Translations under genes and position numbers: made by a program
Origin: Microcystis viridis FACHB-1342
GTDB taxonomy: Bacteria; Cyanobacteriota; Cyanobacteriia; Cyanobacteriales; Microcystaceae
DNA length: 42,614 bases
Assembly (NCBI RefSeq): GCF_014698335.1
Contig: NZ_JACJSV010000043.1
Coordinates: 1 to 42,614, forward strand
Direction of reading: 5' to 3'
Notes under the pieces: model-generated
Seen by the model: only the letters and a program-made list of their open reading frames with translations
Databases searched by the model: none
What the model was told of the DNA's origin: nothing
Shown: positions 26,618 through 34,872 of the stretch, piece after piece
Position numbering within the stretch: position 1 is the first letter of the stretch
Layout: every line of letters begins with the position of its first letter

Positions 26618-27424
26618 CTAACCCACTCTGCTGATTTGTTCTAAAACCTGCCGCCATAAACCCGAATTAGAGACGGCTAAAACTTCGCTAGAATCAGCTT
26701 GTAGGGGATTACCAGACCAATCGCTAATTATTCCGCCCGCACCTTCAATAATCGGGATTAAAGCACAAAAATCGTAGTATTTCAGGTCTGATTCTAGGAT
26801 TACCATCGGCATGGCAGTGCAGCCAGTGGCTAACATCATATAGTTATAACAATCACCCCCAAAAGCGGTACGTTTGCAGACGGTTTGCAGCTGACGAGCG
26901 ATCGCTTGTTGTCGTTCTGTGATAAACATTAAGGGAGTGGTGGAGGCTAAACAGGCATTTTTTAAGACAAGTTCCCGATCCTGACGATAGGGATTAACAA
27001 TCATCTGGTTATTATAAAGACTGGCTTTTCCCTTCACTCCTAACCAGCGATCGCCTAAAATCGGTTGATCGACAATTCCTAAAATCGGTTGATTTTCTGC
27101 CACTAGGCCGATTAAAGTCCCAAAAATCGGTAATCCTTTGACAAAAGAGGATGTGCCATCGATCGGATCCAATACCCAATAACGACCACTTTGGGAAGGA
27201 ATATTGGCTCCTTCTTCCCTAATAACCCCATCTTCAGGCAATTCTCGCCGAATAATCGCCACCATCGCCTCCTCAGCTTCTTGATCGGCGATTGTTACTA
27301 TTGAGGAAACTTGATCGAGTTTTGTTTCGGTTTCTAGATGAGGCTGCCGAAAATAGCGCCGGATAATCTCTCCAGACGCGTCCGCTAATTGATGAGCTAG
27401 TTGGATAGTGCGATCAATATTCAT
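26618..27424 (-). CDS. Inositol monophosphatase family protein, probable histidinol-phosphatase
   Basis: This 268-residue protein of the IMPase/FBPase superfamily has an intact Mg2+ site: IREEGAN (first Glu), WVLDPIDGTSSFVKGLP (Asp-Pro-Ile-Asp), and the C-terminal YYDFCALIPIIEGAGG motif. The sequence resembles the HisN-type histidinol-phosphatase branch (for example GGDCYNYMMLATG before the last motif). It would perform the penultimate phosphate removal in histidine synthesis, but inositol phosphatase activity cannot be excluded. The ATG at 27424 is chosen over an in-frame TTG at 27427. The first codons and leader are duplicated in tandem upstream (27528-27660). Confidence 0.85.
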   Translation of the reverse strand: MNIDRTIQLAHQLADASGEIIRRYFRQPHLETETKLDQVSSIVTIADQEAEEAMVAIIRRELPEDGVIREEGANIPSQSGRYWVLDPIDGTSSFVKGLPIFGTLIGLVAENQPILGIVDQPILGDRWLGVKGKASLYNNQMIVNPYRQDRELVLKNACLASTTPLMFITERQQAIARQLQTVCKRTAFGGDCYNYMMLATGCTAMPMVILESDLKYYDFCALIPIIEGAGGIISDWSGNPLQADSSEVLAVSNSGLWRQVLEQISRVG

Positions 27425-27660
27425 CAAGAAAAGTTATCCATACAGGAAAACAATAATATTTATTTATGTTAAAGGGAAGTGGGGATTTAGCGGAAATTTC
27501 CCTATCACCCTAAATCCCTATTGCCTCTTGGATAGTGCGATCGATATTCATCAATAAAAGTTATCCATAGTGGAAAACAATAATATTTATTTATGGTAAA
27601 GGGAAGTGGGGAGATGGGGGATTTAGCGGAAATTTCCCTATCACCCTAAATCCCTATTGC
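27401..27660. repeat. Tandem duplication of the phosphatase gene start and leader
   Basis: Copy 1 (27401-27524, 124 bp) and copy 2 (27528-27660, 133 bp) are nearly identical. Both run from TTGGATAGTGCGATC to TAAATCCCTATTGC. Copy 2 has a 9-bp addition (GAGATGGGG) and a few substitutions. Copy 2 carries a ghost start (ATG at 27551, minus) that would give only MNIDRTIQEAIGI before a stop. The remainder of this spacer to 27778 shows nothing else except AGGAG before the next gene. Confidence 0.9.
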
Positions 27661-27778
27661 TGTGTCGAACCTAGAACCATCAATGGGGAACAGCTTGATT
27701 TTGACTCCATAATTAAGTTAGTCAACAATCGATTTAATCTCAAGACGAGAAAAAATTAATCTATTAGGAGTTTAGCTG

Positions 27779-28231
27779 ATGACGGCTTTTACGGAAAATG
27801 ACCTAAAAAGGTTAGAAAATCTGATTATCAATGGACAAAAAGCAATCGAAACTCGTTTAACCTCTCTGGAGAGTGGACAAAAAGCGATCGAAACTCGTTT
27901 AACCTCTCTGGAGAATGGACAAAAAGCGATCGAAACTCGTTTAACCTCTTTGGAGAGTGGACAAAAAGCGATCGAGAATAGTGTCGGAGAGATCAAAAGA
28001 GAAATTCAGGTCTTAGAGATAGGACAGACGGAAATTAAGGGAGAAATCAGGACTTTAGACGCAAAAATCACCGGTTTAAATGAAAGAGTGAAACTCATCG
28101 AGGCATCCGTGGGAAAAATTCCCGATTTAGCCGAAAAAATTGGGGAGGTAAAAAACTGGAAACAGATCGGTATATCGATTGTGACTGCTTTTGTGGGTGG
28201 GGTAATTGGTTGGTTGATTCGGGGAAAATAA
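27779..28231 (+). CDS. Repeat-built coiled-coil protein with C-terminal membrane anchor
   Basis: This 150-residue protein is not recognised by function. Residues about 19-60 are three copies of a 14-residue unit, GQKAIETRLTSLES, followed by a partial fourth (GQKAIEN). Two heptads per unit predict a continuous coiled coil, which extends through KREIQVLEIGQTEIKGEIRT and LNERVKLIEASVG. A single C-terminal transmembrane helix (IGISIVTAFVGGVIGWLI) precedes RGK, so it is probably tail-anchored, with the coil in the cytoplasm. The ATG at 27779 has AGGAG about 8 nt upstream. The 42-bp DNA repeats start at 27833, 27875, 27917 and 27959. Similar short coiled-coil anchors are widespread in cyanobacteria. 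Confidence 0.72.
   Translation: MTAFTENDLKRLENLIINGQKAIETRLTSLESGQKAIETRLTSLENGQKAIETRLTSLESGQKAIENSVGEIKREIQVLEIGQTEIKGEIRTLDAKITGLNERVKLIEASVGKIPDLAEKIGEVKNWKQIGISIVTAFVGGVIGWLIRGK
27833..27975 (+). repeat. 42-bp intragenic tandem repeats
   Basis: Three full 42-bp units and a partial fourth, starting at 27833, 27875, 27917 and 27959, each beginning GGACAAAAAGC. They differ at only a few positions, indicating recent expansion. The unit is a multiple of both three bases and seven residues, so copy-number change keeps the frame and the heptad register. Confidence 0.92.
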
Positions 28232-28283
28232 AACTAGGCCATGTAACATAGTATTAAGCATTTGTATATTTTTATTAATTTTT

Positions 28284-28958
28284 ATGGAACAGACAGCTTT
28301 AAATCTGATCGCGATTACCGTTTTTTCGATCACTCTTTCCGTATTTGTCACTCCTTTGCTGTCTATTTCGCCTTTTGTCCCTGCTTTGGCTACTTTTAGC
28401 CTCTTGGGATTAGTTACCGTCGATACTCTCACCTTTAATAACCGAGGCGTGACTTTACTACTGGATGCTCTTTCTCCTAGTAAACACCGTCAAAGAGTTA
28501 TTCACCACGAAGCCGGACATTTTCTCACCGCTTATATTTTAGGCATTCCGATCGCCAGTTATAGTTTGACCGCTTGGGAAGCCTTTCGTCAAGGCCAGGA
28601 GGGAGTCGGCGGCGTTCAATTTGACCTAGCAGATTTAGAGCAAAAAGTCAAGAACTTTACCGATTTTCCTGCTTTTTTAGAGCGAATTTCTACGGTGTGG
28701 ATGGCGGGAATTGCTGCCGAAACCTTAGTTTATGGTAAAGCGGAGGGGGGAGAAAGCGATCGATTTTATCTGCAATCGGCCTTAAAATTAGCGGGGGTTC
28801 CTGAGAATAATTATGCCCAAAAAGAGCGCTGGAGTTTATTACAGGCAAAAACTCTTTTAGAAAAACAACAGACTGCCTATCAAGCTTTAGTGATAGCTAT
28901 GGAAAAAAGGACCAGTGTGGAAGAATGCTGTCGAGTGATTAGTGAAAGTTTAGTATAA
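28284..28958 (+). CDS. FtsH-like membrane metalloprotease lacking the AAA domain
   Basis: This 224-residue protein has two N-terminal hydrophobic segments (about residues 5-48) and then an M41-like domain. The zinc motif HHEAGHFLTAYILGIP puts HEAGH at 75-79. The region MAGIAAETLVYGKAEGGESD (140-159) supplies the third-ligand Asp position in a GGxSD context, as in FtsH. Homologues are usually annotated as ATP-dependent Zn proteases, but no Walker motifs or SRH are present, so it cannot itself use ATP. It may be an ATP-independent membrane protease or may work with FtsH. The start is ATG at 28284. It lies 50 bp upstream of hypF on the same strand. Confidence 0.83.
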   Translation: MEQTALNLIAITVFSITLSVFVTPLLSISPFVPALATFSLLGLVTVDTLTFNNRGVTLLLDALSPSKHRQRVIHHEAGHFLTAYILGIPIASYSLTAWEAFRQGQEGVGGVQFDLADLEQKVKNFTDFPAFLERISTVWMAGIAAETLVYGKAEGGESDRFYLQSALKLAGVPENNYAQKERWSLLQAKTLLEKQQTAYQALVIAMEKRTSVEECCRVISESLV

Positions 28959-29008
28959 CGGGAAAAGTAATCAGGGATAGATTTGATAATTTCCCCGTTA
29001 AATTATTT

Positions 29009-31273
29009 ATGAATAATCAGAGCATTCAATCCGATCAGCGATTAGCTTTAATTGTGCGCGGAGCAGTACAAGGGGTCGGTTTTCGTCCTTTTGTTTATCG
29101 ATTAGCAACGGAATTAAACCTAACTGGTTGGGTGAATAATACAGCAGCGGGAGTTTTTATTGAAGTTGAGGGCAATCGAGACAAACTAGAAACTTTTTTG
29201 AATCGATTATCTTTAGAAAAACCACCTCGATCGCTAATTGAAAATATTGAGACTCAATGGTTAAATCCTGTCGGTTATCAAAACTTTAGCATACGTCATA
29301 GCAGCGGCGGTGAAAAAAATACAATTGTTCTGCCCGATTTAGCCACTTGTCCCGATTGTTTAGCCGATATTTTTGACCCGAATAATCGTCGTTATCGCTA
29401 TCCTTTTACTAACTGCACTAACTGCGGTCCTCGCTACAGTATTATCGAGAGTTTACCCTATGATCGCAGTGCCACAACTATGAGGGGTTTTAATCAGTGT
29501 CCCGAATGTCAAAGGGAATACGAAAACCCTCTGGATCGCCGTTTTCATGCCCAACCGAATGCCTGTCCTAGTTGCGGACCCAAAATTAGTCTTTTAGACA
29601 GTCAAGGCTCTGTATTAGCGGAAAAAGATCAGGCTTTAATAGCCACTGCTAGAGCAATTCAACAGGGAAAAATTATAGCGATCAAAGGATTAGGAGGATT
29701 TCACCTAGTTGTCGATGCAAGAAATACGGAAGCAGTGCAAAAATTGCGACAACGTAAACAGCGACTGGATAAGCCTTTTGCCGTGATGTATCCTAATCTT
29801 GAGTTAGTGAAAAAGCATGGTTATGTATCTTCTTTAGAATCGCAATTATTACAGTCTCCTGCTGCGGCAATTGTCCTGATTAAACAGCGAAAAAATTATC
29901 TTTCTGCTGCCGTTTCTCCGGGTAATCCCTACCTAGGAGTCATGTTACCCTATACTCCCCTACATCATCTTTTATTAGCAGAATTAGGCTTTCCTATTGT
30001 AGCAACCAGTGGTAATCTAGCCGATGAACCTATCTGTATTGACGAAAAAGAAGCTTTAGAAAAATTAGGAAAAATCGCCGATTTATTTCTAGTTCATAAT
30101 CGTCCCATAGTTCGACCAGTGGATGACTCTATTATCAGGGAAATGGCGGGAAAAGCGATGATTTTGCGGCGAGCGCGGGGATATGCTCCCTTTCCCGTTA
30201 AAGTTAATGAGGGAGATTTCCCCCCGATTCTGGCCGTGGGAAGTTATTTTAAAAATACCGTGGCTATCTACCAAAAAAATCAAGTTTTTATTAGTCAACA
30301 TATCGGCGATTTAGATACAGTTAATGCTGTTAATCATTTTGAAAATATCCTCGATAGTTTAAAAAAATTATACGAGTTTGCACCCGAAGTTATTGCCTGT
30401 GATGCTCATCCTGAATATCTAGCAACCAAGTACGCTTATAGCTTAAATTTGCCCGTTATTCCCATTCAACACCATTACGCTCACGTTTTATCCTGCATGG
30501 CAGAACATCAGCTACAACCTCCAGTTTTAGGGGTTGCTTGGGATGGAACAGGATACGGTTTAGACGGCACAATTTGGGGGGGAGAATTTATCCATATTGC
30601 TGCCGATTCTTGGCAGCGAGTCGCCCATTTTAAACCCTGGCCATTACCCGGAGGAGAAAAAGCGGTTAAAGAACCCAGACGAGTGGCTTTAGGATTACTA
30701 GAAGTTATGGAAAATACTGATAGGATAAAATCAGCTTTTAGTGAACAGGAATGGTCGATTTTTAGGCAAATGTTAACAAAAAAAATTAATTGTCCTTTAA
30801 CTTCTAGTGTCGGGCGTTTGTTTGATGGTGTGGCGGCGATTCTAGGTTTATGTTATCAATTAAGTTTTGAGGGACAGGCAGCAATGCAGTTAGAATTTGC
30901 CCTTGATGGCATTAAAACGGAAGAGTATTATCATTTTTCTTTATCCTCCGACTCCCCCATAGTTATTGATTGGAATCAGATAATTTTAGGAGTTGTTGAA
31001 GATTTAGAAAAACAAGTACAAATCGGCATAATTGCCGCTAAATTTCATAATAGTTTAAGTGAGATTATTGTAGAAATTGCTCAGAAAATAGGCAGAGAAA
31101 AAATTCTCCTGACGGGAGGCTGTTTTCAAAATCGTTATCTGACGGAAAGAACAATTAATCGCTTACAAGCTTCGGGATTTCAACCCTACTGGCAGCAAAC
31201 AGTTCCCACTAATGATGGTGGTATTAGCCTTGGTCAAATTATCGGAGCTTTTTCTCAACTTAAACAGTTCTAG
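29009..31273 (+). CDS. hypF: [NiFe]-hydrogenase maturation carbamoyltransferase HypF
   Basis: This 754-residue protein makes the cyano ligand precursor (thiocarbamoyl on HypE) for [NiFe]-hydrogenase active sites from carbamoyl phosphate. Domains in order: an acylphosphatase-like N-terminus (VRGAVQGVGFRPFVYRLA, about 14-31), zinc fingers with CPDC, CTNCGP, CPEC and CPSCGP (about 110-190), a YrdC-like domain (about 205-385, GLGGFHLVVDA and VATSGNLADEPI), and the Kae1-like carbamoyltransferase (HHYAHVLSCMAEH, AWDGTGYGLDGTIWGGEF, LTGGCFQNRYLTE). All motifs are intact and the length is normal. No hydrogenase structural or other hyp genes are in the window, so it is a dispersed accessory gene. Confidence 0.96.
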   Translation: MNNQSIQSDQRLALIVRGAVQGVGFRPFVYRLATELNLTGWVNNTAAGVFIEVEGNRDKLETFLNRLSLEKPPRSLIENIETQWLNPVGYQNFSIRHSSGGEKNTIVLPDLATCPDCLADIFDPNNRRYRYPFTNCTNCGPRYSIIESLPYDRSATTMRGFNQCPECQREYENPLDRRFHAQPNACPSCGPKISLLDSQGSVLAEKDQALIATARAIQQGKIIAIKGLGGFHLVVDARNTEAVQKLRQRKQRLDKPFAVMYPNLELVKKHGYVSSLESQLLQSPAAAIVLIKQRKNYLSAAVSPGNPYLGVMLPYTPLHHLLLAELGFPIVATSGNLADEPICIDEKEALEKLGKIADLFLVHNRPIVRPVDDSIIREMAGKAMILRRARGYAPFPVKVNEGDFPPILAVGSYFKNTVAIYQKNQVFISQHIGDLDTVNAVNHFENILDSLKKLYEFAPEVIACDAHPEYLATKYAYSLNLPVIPIQHHYAHVLSCMAEHQLQPPVLGVAWDGTGYGLDGTIWGGEFIHIAADSWQRVAHFKPWPLPGGEKAVKEPRRVALGLLEVMENTDRIKSAFSEQEWSIFRQMLTKKINCPLTSSVGRLFDGVAAILGLCYQLSFEGQAAMQLEFALDGIKTEEYYHFSLSSDSPIVIDWNQIILGVVEDLEKQVQIGIIAAKFHNSLSEIIVEIAQKIGREKILLTGGCFQNRYLTERTINRLQASGFQPYWQQTVPTNDGGISLGQIIGAFSQLKQF

Positions 31274-31329
31274 AATAGCCGACAATCTACCTTTTTATTA
31301 GGTTATGTCAGCAGCGTTAAAGATAAACC

Positions 31330-31357
31330 ACAGAGACACAAAGAACACAGAGAGCCG
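31330..31357. repeat. Dispersed ACCACAGAGACACA repeat
   Basis: ACCACAGAGACACAAAGAACACAGAGAG-like sequence occurs here, and a close version (ACCACAGAGACACAGAGGACAGGGAGA) lies at about 42360-42386. Both are intergenic. It is a short dispersed repeat of unknown function. Confidence 0.6.
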
Positions 31358-31365
31358 ATTTTTTT

Positions 31366-31659
31366 CTAGACTGTTAAACGATGCCACTCAACGATTTTAT
31401 TGCCTACTTTCAAAATAATTGCTTGACCTAAACCCAGTTCTTGTGTCACATTAACTAGATGGGCGAAATTTTGACGAGTGATTGCTAGTCCCTGCAAACA
31501 GGCTAGAAAATCGAGACAGAGAACCGTAGAAAATTCCCAAGTTTGCCGGTAAATACGGCAATTGTCCGGTAAAAAAGCCACAAGAGTGCGAAAATGACTC
31601 AAAGCGGCTTTCTCAAAATTGGCGCTAGTGCAGTCAAAAGACGAGTGCTGATAGCTCAT
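31366..31659 (-). CDS. Small hypothetical protein
   Basis: A 97-residue open frame with an ATG start at 31659, no overlap with neighbours and normal-looking composition. Visible features are SHFRTLVAFLPDNCRIYRQT, WEFSTVLCLDFLACLQGLAI and a C-terminal IILKVGNKIVEWHRLTV. No domain is recognised. It has no predicted membrane helix and no strong ribosome-binding site. It may be a genus-level conserved protein, but coding is supported only by frame length and position between hypF and the flavodiiron gene. Confidence 0.5.
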   Translation of the reverse strand: MSYQHSSFDCTSANFEKAALSHFRTLVAFLPDNCRIYRQTWEFSTVLCLDFLACLQGLAITRQNFAHLVNVTQELGLGQAIILKVGNKIVEWHRLTV

Positions 31660-32024
31660 AAAAACTTTGCCTGATAGGGAGATAGCAGGGTTTCCCTCAG
31701 ACTAGCACCTCGCTTCTGGGGATCACGTTCCCTTTAGAATTTCTCAATAGACTGGCAAATCCCCCCAGAGGAGTATCGTTACCCGCGAGCCAATTGCTAG
31801 AAGCTAGGTTTCTTCCCAGAGATAGTGTACTGTAGATATTGATGTCCTTCCGGCTGGTAAGATAACCTATAAATTTCCCCACTCGTCCCCAGCGATAAAA
31901 GGCTGTATTTAGTCAAAAATCAAGTGTTGACTTTGATGCCAAACTTGCCTAGTAAAAAATGATCACAGCCTCAAGTTGCCGCTTAACTAATTGACTACTT
32001 AACTGATAACTGGTAACTAAGATT
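31660..32024. other. Intergenic region upstream of the flavodiiron gene
   Basis: A 61-codon minus-strand frame (31697-31882, GTG start) exists here but lacks a ribosome-binding site and any recognisable motif, so I do not call it a gene. TAACTGATAACTGGTAACT (about 31998-32016), a degraded heptamer repeat, lies just upstream of the flavodiiron start. No clear promoter was identified. Confidence 0.45.
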
Positions 32025-33755
32025 ATGAATAATGCAATTGTCAAACCGAGAGATGTACAAGTAGCACCTATTGCCGTCGATACTTTTGTCTTTCGTTCCC
32101 GCACTTGGGACCGGTTAAAATTCGAGATCGAATATGGATTACAAAAGGGAACTACCGCCAATAGTTATCTGATTAAAGGTGAAAAAGTCGCTCTTTTTGA
32201 TCCACCGGGGGAATCATTCTCGGCTATATTTTTAGAGGCTTTAACTAAAAGAATCGATTCGAAAACTATTGATTATATTATCCTCGGTCACGTTAACCCC
32301 AATCGTGCCGTCACCCTCAAGGCACTTTTAGAAATCGCGCCTCAAGTCACTTTTGTTTGTTCCAATCCGGGGGCAATTTCCCTGAAAAAAATTCTCGAAA
32401 CCGAAGCATTAAATCTGTTGGTTGTCAAGGGGGAAGAAATATTAAATTTAGGGGCAAACCATCAATTAGAATTTATCCCCACTCCTAACCCCAGATTTCC
32501 CGATCAACTCTGTACCTACGACAGTAAAACCGATATTCTCTACACCGATAAATTATTCGGAGCGCACGTTTGTGGCGACCAAATTTTTGATGAGGGTTGG
32601 AGCGTTTATAACGAAGATCGGCGTTATTATTTTGATTGTCTCATGGCTCCCTATGCCAGCCAAATTAGCAACGCTTTGGAGAAATTAGCCGCTAAATCGC
32701 CCTTATTTTATGCTGTTGGTCACGGCCCTCTGGTGCGTTACGCGATGCACGAATTGACCCTTTCCTATCAACAATGGTTGGCAGTACAAAAGTATCAAGA
32801 GTTGACAATCGCCCTGATTTATGCCAGTGCCTACGGCAACACCACCACCCTCGCTCAAGCGATCGCCATGGGGATCACGAAAGCGGGAGTAGCAGTCACG
32901 GCGATTAATGCCGAGTTCGCTGAACCGGACGAGATCAAAACGGCGATCGAAAAAAGTGTCGGTTTTATCTTTGGTTCCCCCACTTTGGGAGGACACGCAC
33001 CGACTCCCATCCAAACCGCCTTGGGGATTACCCTAGCAAATGGCGATAAAAGCAAGCTGGTGGGAGTTTTTGGCTCCTACGGTTGGAGTGGGGAAGCGGT
33101 CGATCTTTTAGAAGGTAAATTCCGGGATGGCGGTTATCGCTTCGGTTTTGAGCCAATTCGGGTTAAATTTAAACCCACGGAGGCAATTTTAAAGACCTGT
33201 GAGGAAGCAGGAACCGATTTCGCTCAAGCAGTCAAAAAAGCTCGCAAAAGCAGACAACCGAAAACTAATGTTAACCAATCCCAAAGCGATCGGCGATCGC
33301 AGGCTCTGGGCCGTTTGGTGGGTTCTCTCTGTATCGTCACCTGCGAATTGGGGGAATTGCGCGGCGCCATGTTAGCCTCTTGGGTGTCGCAAGCGACGTT
33401 CACCCCCCCCGGATTGACTATTGCCGTGGCGAAAGAACGAGCGATAGAGTCTCTGCTTTATAGTGGTACGCCTTTTGTCCTTAATATCCTCCAAGAAGGT
33501 CAACATTTAGCTTTAATGAAGCATTTTCTTAAACCTTTTTCCCCCGGAGAAGATCGTTTCGCTAATATCGAAACCACTAAAGCTGAGAACGGTGCGCCGA
33601 TTCTGGCCGAAGCGCTCGCTTATCTGGAATGTCGGGTGGAACAACGAATGGAGTGCGGTGATCATTGGCTGCTTTATGCGATCGCAGAAAAAGGTAAGGT
33701 TTTACACCAGGGTTTAACCGCCATCCATCATCGCAAATCTGGCAGTTATTATTAA
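32025..33755 (+). CDS. Diflavin flavodiiron protein, Flv1/Flv2-type (non-canonical iron site)
   Basis: This 576-residue protein has a metallo-beta-lactamase-like domain (about 30-260), a flavodoxin domain (about 263-405, IALIYASAYGNTTTLAQAI) and a C-terminal flavin reductase domain (about 425-576). Cyanobacterial diflavin proteins of this layout reduce O2 to water at the acceptor side of photosystem I (Flv1/Flv3) or act in photosystem II protection (Flv2/Flv4). The canonical iron-ligand motif HxExDH is replaced by HVNPNR (in LGHVNPNRAVTL), and the next ligand His by Arg (NPRFPD). That marks the Flv1/Flv2 class. Absence of flv4 or sll0218-like neighbours favours Flv1. The last 283 bp are duplicated at 34873-35155. 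Confidence 0.9.
   Translation: MNNAIVKPRDVQVAPIAVDTFVFRSRTWDRLKFEIEYGLQKGTTANSYLIKGEKVALFDPPGESFSAIFLEALTKRIDSKTIDYIILGHVNPNRAVTLKALLEIAPQVTFVCSNPGAISLKKILETEALNLLVVKGEEILNLGANHQLEFIPTPNPRFPDQLCTYDSKTDILYTDKLFGAHVCGDQIFDEGWSVYNEDRRYYFDCLMAPYASQISNALEKLAAKSPLFYAVGHGPLVRYAMHELTLSYQQWLAVQKYQELTIALIYASAYGNTTTLAQAIAMGITKAGVAVTAINAEFAEPDEIKTAIEKSVGFIFGSPTLGGHAPTPIQTALGITLANGDKSKLVGVFGSYGWSGEAVDLLEGKFRDGGYRFGFEPIRVKFKPTEAILKTCEEAGTDFAQAVKKARKSRQPKTNVNQSQSDRRSQALGRLVGSLCIVTCELGELRGAMLASWVSQATFTPPGLTIAVAKERAIESLLYSGTPFVLNILQEGQHLALMKHFLKPFSPGEDRFANIETTKAENGAPILAEALAYLECRVEQRMECGDHWLLYAIAEKGKVLHQGLTAIHHRKSGSYY
33473..33755 (+). repeat. First copy of a 283-bp direct repeat (flavodiiron 3' end)
   Basis: It matches 34873-35155 at 276 of 283 positions by my reading, with no gaps. 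Both copies end at the same TAA stop codon. The offset between copies is exactly 1400 bp. The intervening sequence contains the UPF0175/DUF3368 gene pair and a small inverted-repeat element. Confidence 0.95.
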
Positions 33756-33827
33756 CTCATGGTGACGGGCAAGGGATCGCAAAAAACAAGGGTTTCGGCT
33801 GATCCCGAAAGTGAACAATACTCTCCC

Positions 33828-34310
33828 CTATCCTTCTGCTACTGTTTGTAAAACAAGATCAATAAATTTCTGGCTGTAGTATATGCCTTGTTGTTGCATC
33901 GTTTCTATGTAAGGTTTGACTGCAGCGATCTTTCCCAACTGTTTTGCTTTAATTAAAATACCGATCGAACCTGTAATTGGAATATTGAGAGATTTACACA
34001 CCTGACGAGCAGCTAATTCATCGATAAGCACTAAAGAGGCTTTTTGTTCTAGTGCAAGGACGATGACTTCTGATTCTCCTCGATCCAGAGTCGGTAATAG
34101 TAAGGAAACCTGCTGTTGAGAGGCGATTTCTCGGACAGAAATCCACTGTTCTCGTAATAGATCGATCGAGCCAGTTTTCTCTTGATCGTAAGTGCTGATT
34201 TCAAGAGCTACCGCCTTAGGAATAATGATGCTTTTAACTATTTCTTGTAAAAGACCGAGTTGACCAATTCGCGCAAAAGCGATGAGGGGAGTAGCGTTAC
34301 TTACAATCAT
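33828..34310 (-). CDS. DUF3368 PIN-like protein, probable toxin
   Basis: This 160-residue protein has the N-terminal VSNATPLIAFARIGQLGLL, the start of DUF3368 PIN-fold proteins, where the usual Asp of the PIN active site appears as SNATPLI. Later acidic positions are in LDRGESEVIVLALEQ and SLVLIDELAARQVCKSLNIP, followed by ITGSIGILIKAKQLG. VapC-like members are RNases held by an antitoxin. Its first 14 bp overlap the end of the UPF0175 gene, the common order for such pairs (antitoxin upstream). I infer a type II toxin-antitoxin module. The ATG is at 34310. The pair lies between the two copies of the flavodiiron 3' end, so it may be a recent arrival. Confidence 0.85.
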   Translation of the reverse strand: MIVSNATPLIAFARIGQLGLLQEIVKSIIIPKAVALEISTYDQEKTGSIDLLREQWISVREIASQQQVSLLLPTLDRGESEVIVLALEQKASLVLIDELAARQVCKSLNIPITGSIGILIKAKQLGKIAAVKPYIETMQQQGIYYSQKFIDLVLQTVAEG

Positions 34311-34581
34311 CAGGCTCCAGTTTTTCTATTCCCTTTAATTCAACCGCTAACGCCGATTCGTCATAATCAAACAATACAATCCCTTTTTTAGACAAAATAT
34401 CCATAAATTCTAGGCGATTAATTCTCGCTAATTCCGCCGCTTTTCCTAAAGAAAGTCGCTTTTCTTGAAAATAATAAATAGCGGCCAGAAGTTTAATTTC
34501 TTGACCGAGTTCATCAATTCCTATTTTTAAAGCGGCAAGAACATCGGGAGAAAATTCTAGATTTAATATTTCATTTTTCAT
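34297..34581 (-). CDS. UPF0175 family protein, probable antitoxin
   Basis: This 94-residue protein has the UPF0175 layout: EFSPDVLAALKIGIDELGQE, then AAIYYFQEKRLSLGKAAELA, and INRLEFMDILSKKGIVLFDY with an acidic tail. The LSLGKAAELARINRLEFMDI segment is a helix-turn-helix-like DNA-binding region. UPF0175 proteins are regularly encoded just upstream of DUF3368 toxins and are thought to be their antitoxins and autorepressors. The ATG is at 34581. The downstream gene overlaps by 14 bp. Confidence 0.87.
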   Translation of the reverse strand: MKNEILNLEFSPDVLAALKIGIDELGQEIKLLAAIYYFQEKRLSLGKAAELARINRLEFMDILSKKGIVLFDYDESALAVELKGIEKLEPDDCK

Positions 34582-34872
34582 TCTAAGTACCTAGTTAAAA
34601 ATAAAGTTAACTTTAGAGACAAGGGAACTCCGGAACAGGGAACAGAAGGGTTTCTGACTTTTTTTAAGATGTCTCTTAATTATTACAGCTTACAGCGTTT
34701 CTCATAAGGATGGCAGCAATTCTCATTTTGAAACGATTTTGCGTTGTTTCAGCGATCTAGAGATTCGTTAAGAATTATTAACCCCTCTAGGTGCAAGGGC
34801 TTTAATGTCATGAAACCTTAAAATGAGAATTGCTGATAATACCTCCCATCGACTCTACCCACTTTATATCCA
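34582..34872. other. Intergenic region with a small inverted-repeat element
   Basis: Upstream of the antitoxin gene there is no clear promoter beyond AT-rich sequence. The rest is taken by the 122-bp inverted-repeat element (34714-34835), and then 37 bp lead to the second flavodiiron repeat copy. No coding sequence is supported. Confidence 0.5.
34714..34835. mobile_element. 122-bp element with 16-bp perfect terminal inverted repeats
   Basis: CAGCAATTCTCATTTT (34714-34729) is exactly complementary to AAAATGAGAATTGCTG (34820-34835). The interior is non-coding. Its right end supplies an ATG (34823) that opens into the flavodiiron 3' fragment. Its size and perfect ends suggest a miniature transposable element, though a long-range hairpin with another role is possible. 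Confidence 0.55.

Noticed and set aside
27772-27996. Antisense frame across the 42-bp repeats
   Set aside because: It is the mirror of the coiled-coil gene's repeats. The sense frame has a ribosome-binding site, heptad periodicity and a membrane anchor, and the antisense frame has none.
31697-31882. 61-codon minus-strand frame
   Set aside because: GTG start without a ribosome-binding site, no recognised motif. It may be real but I cannot support it.
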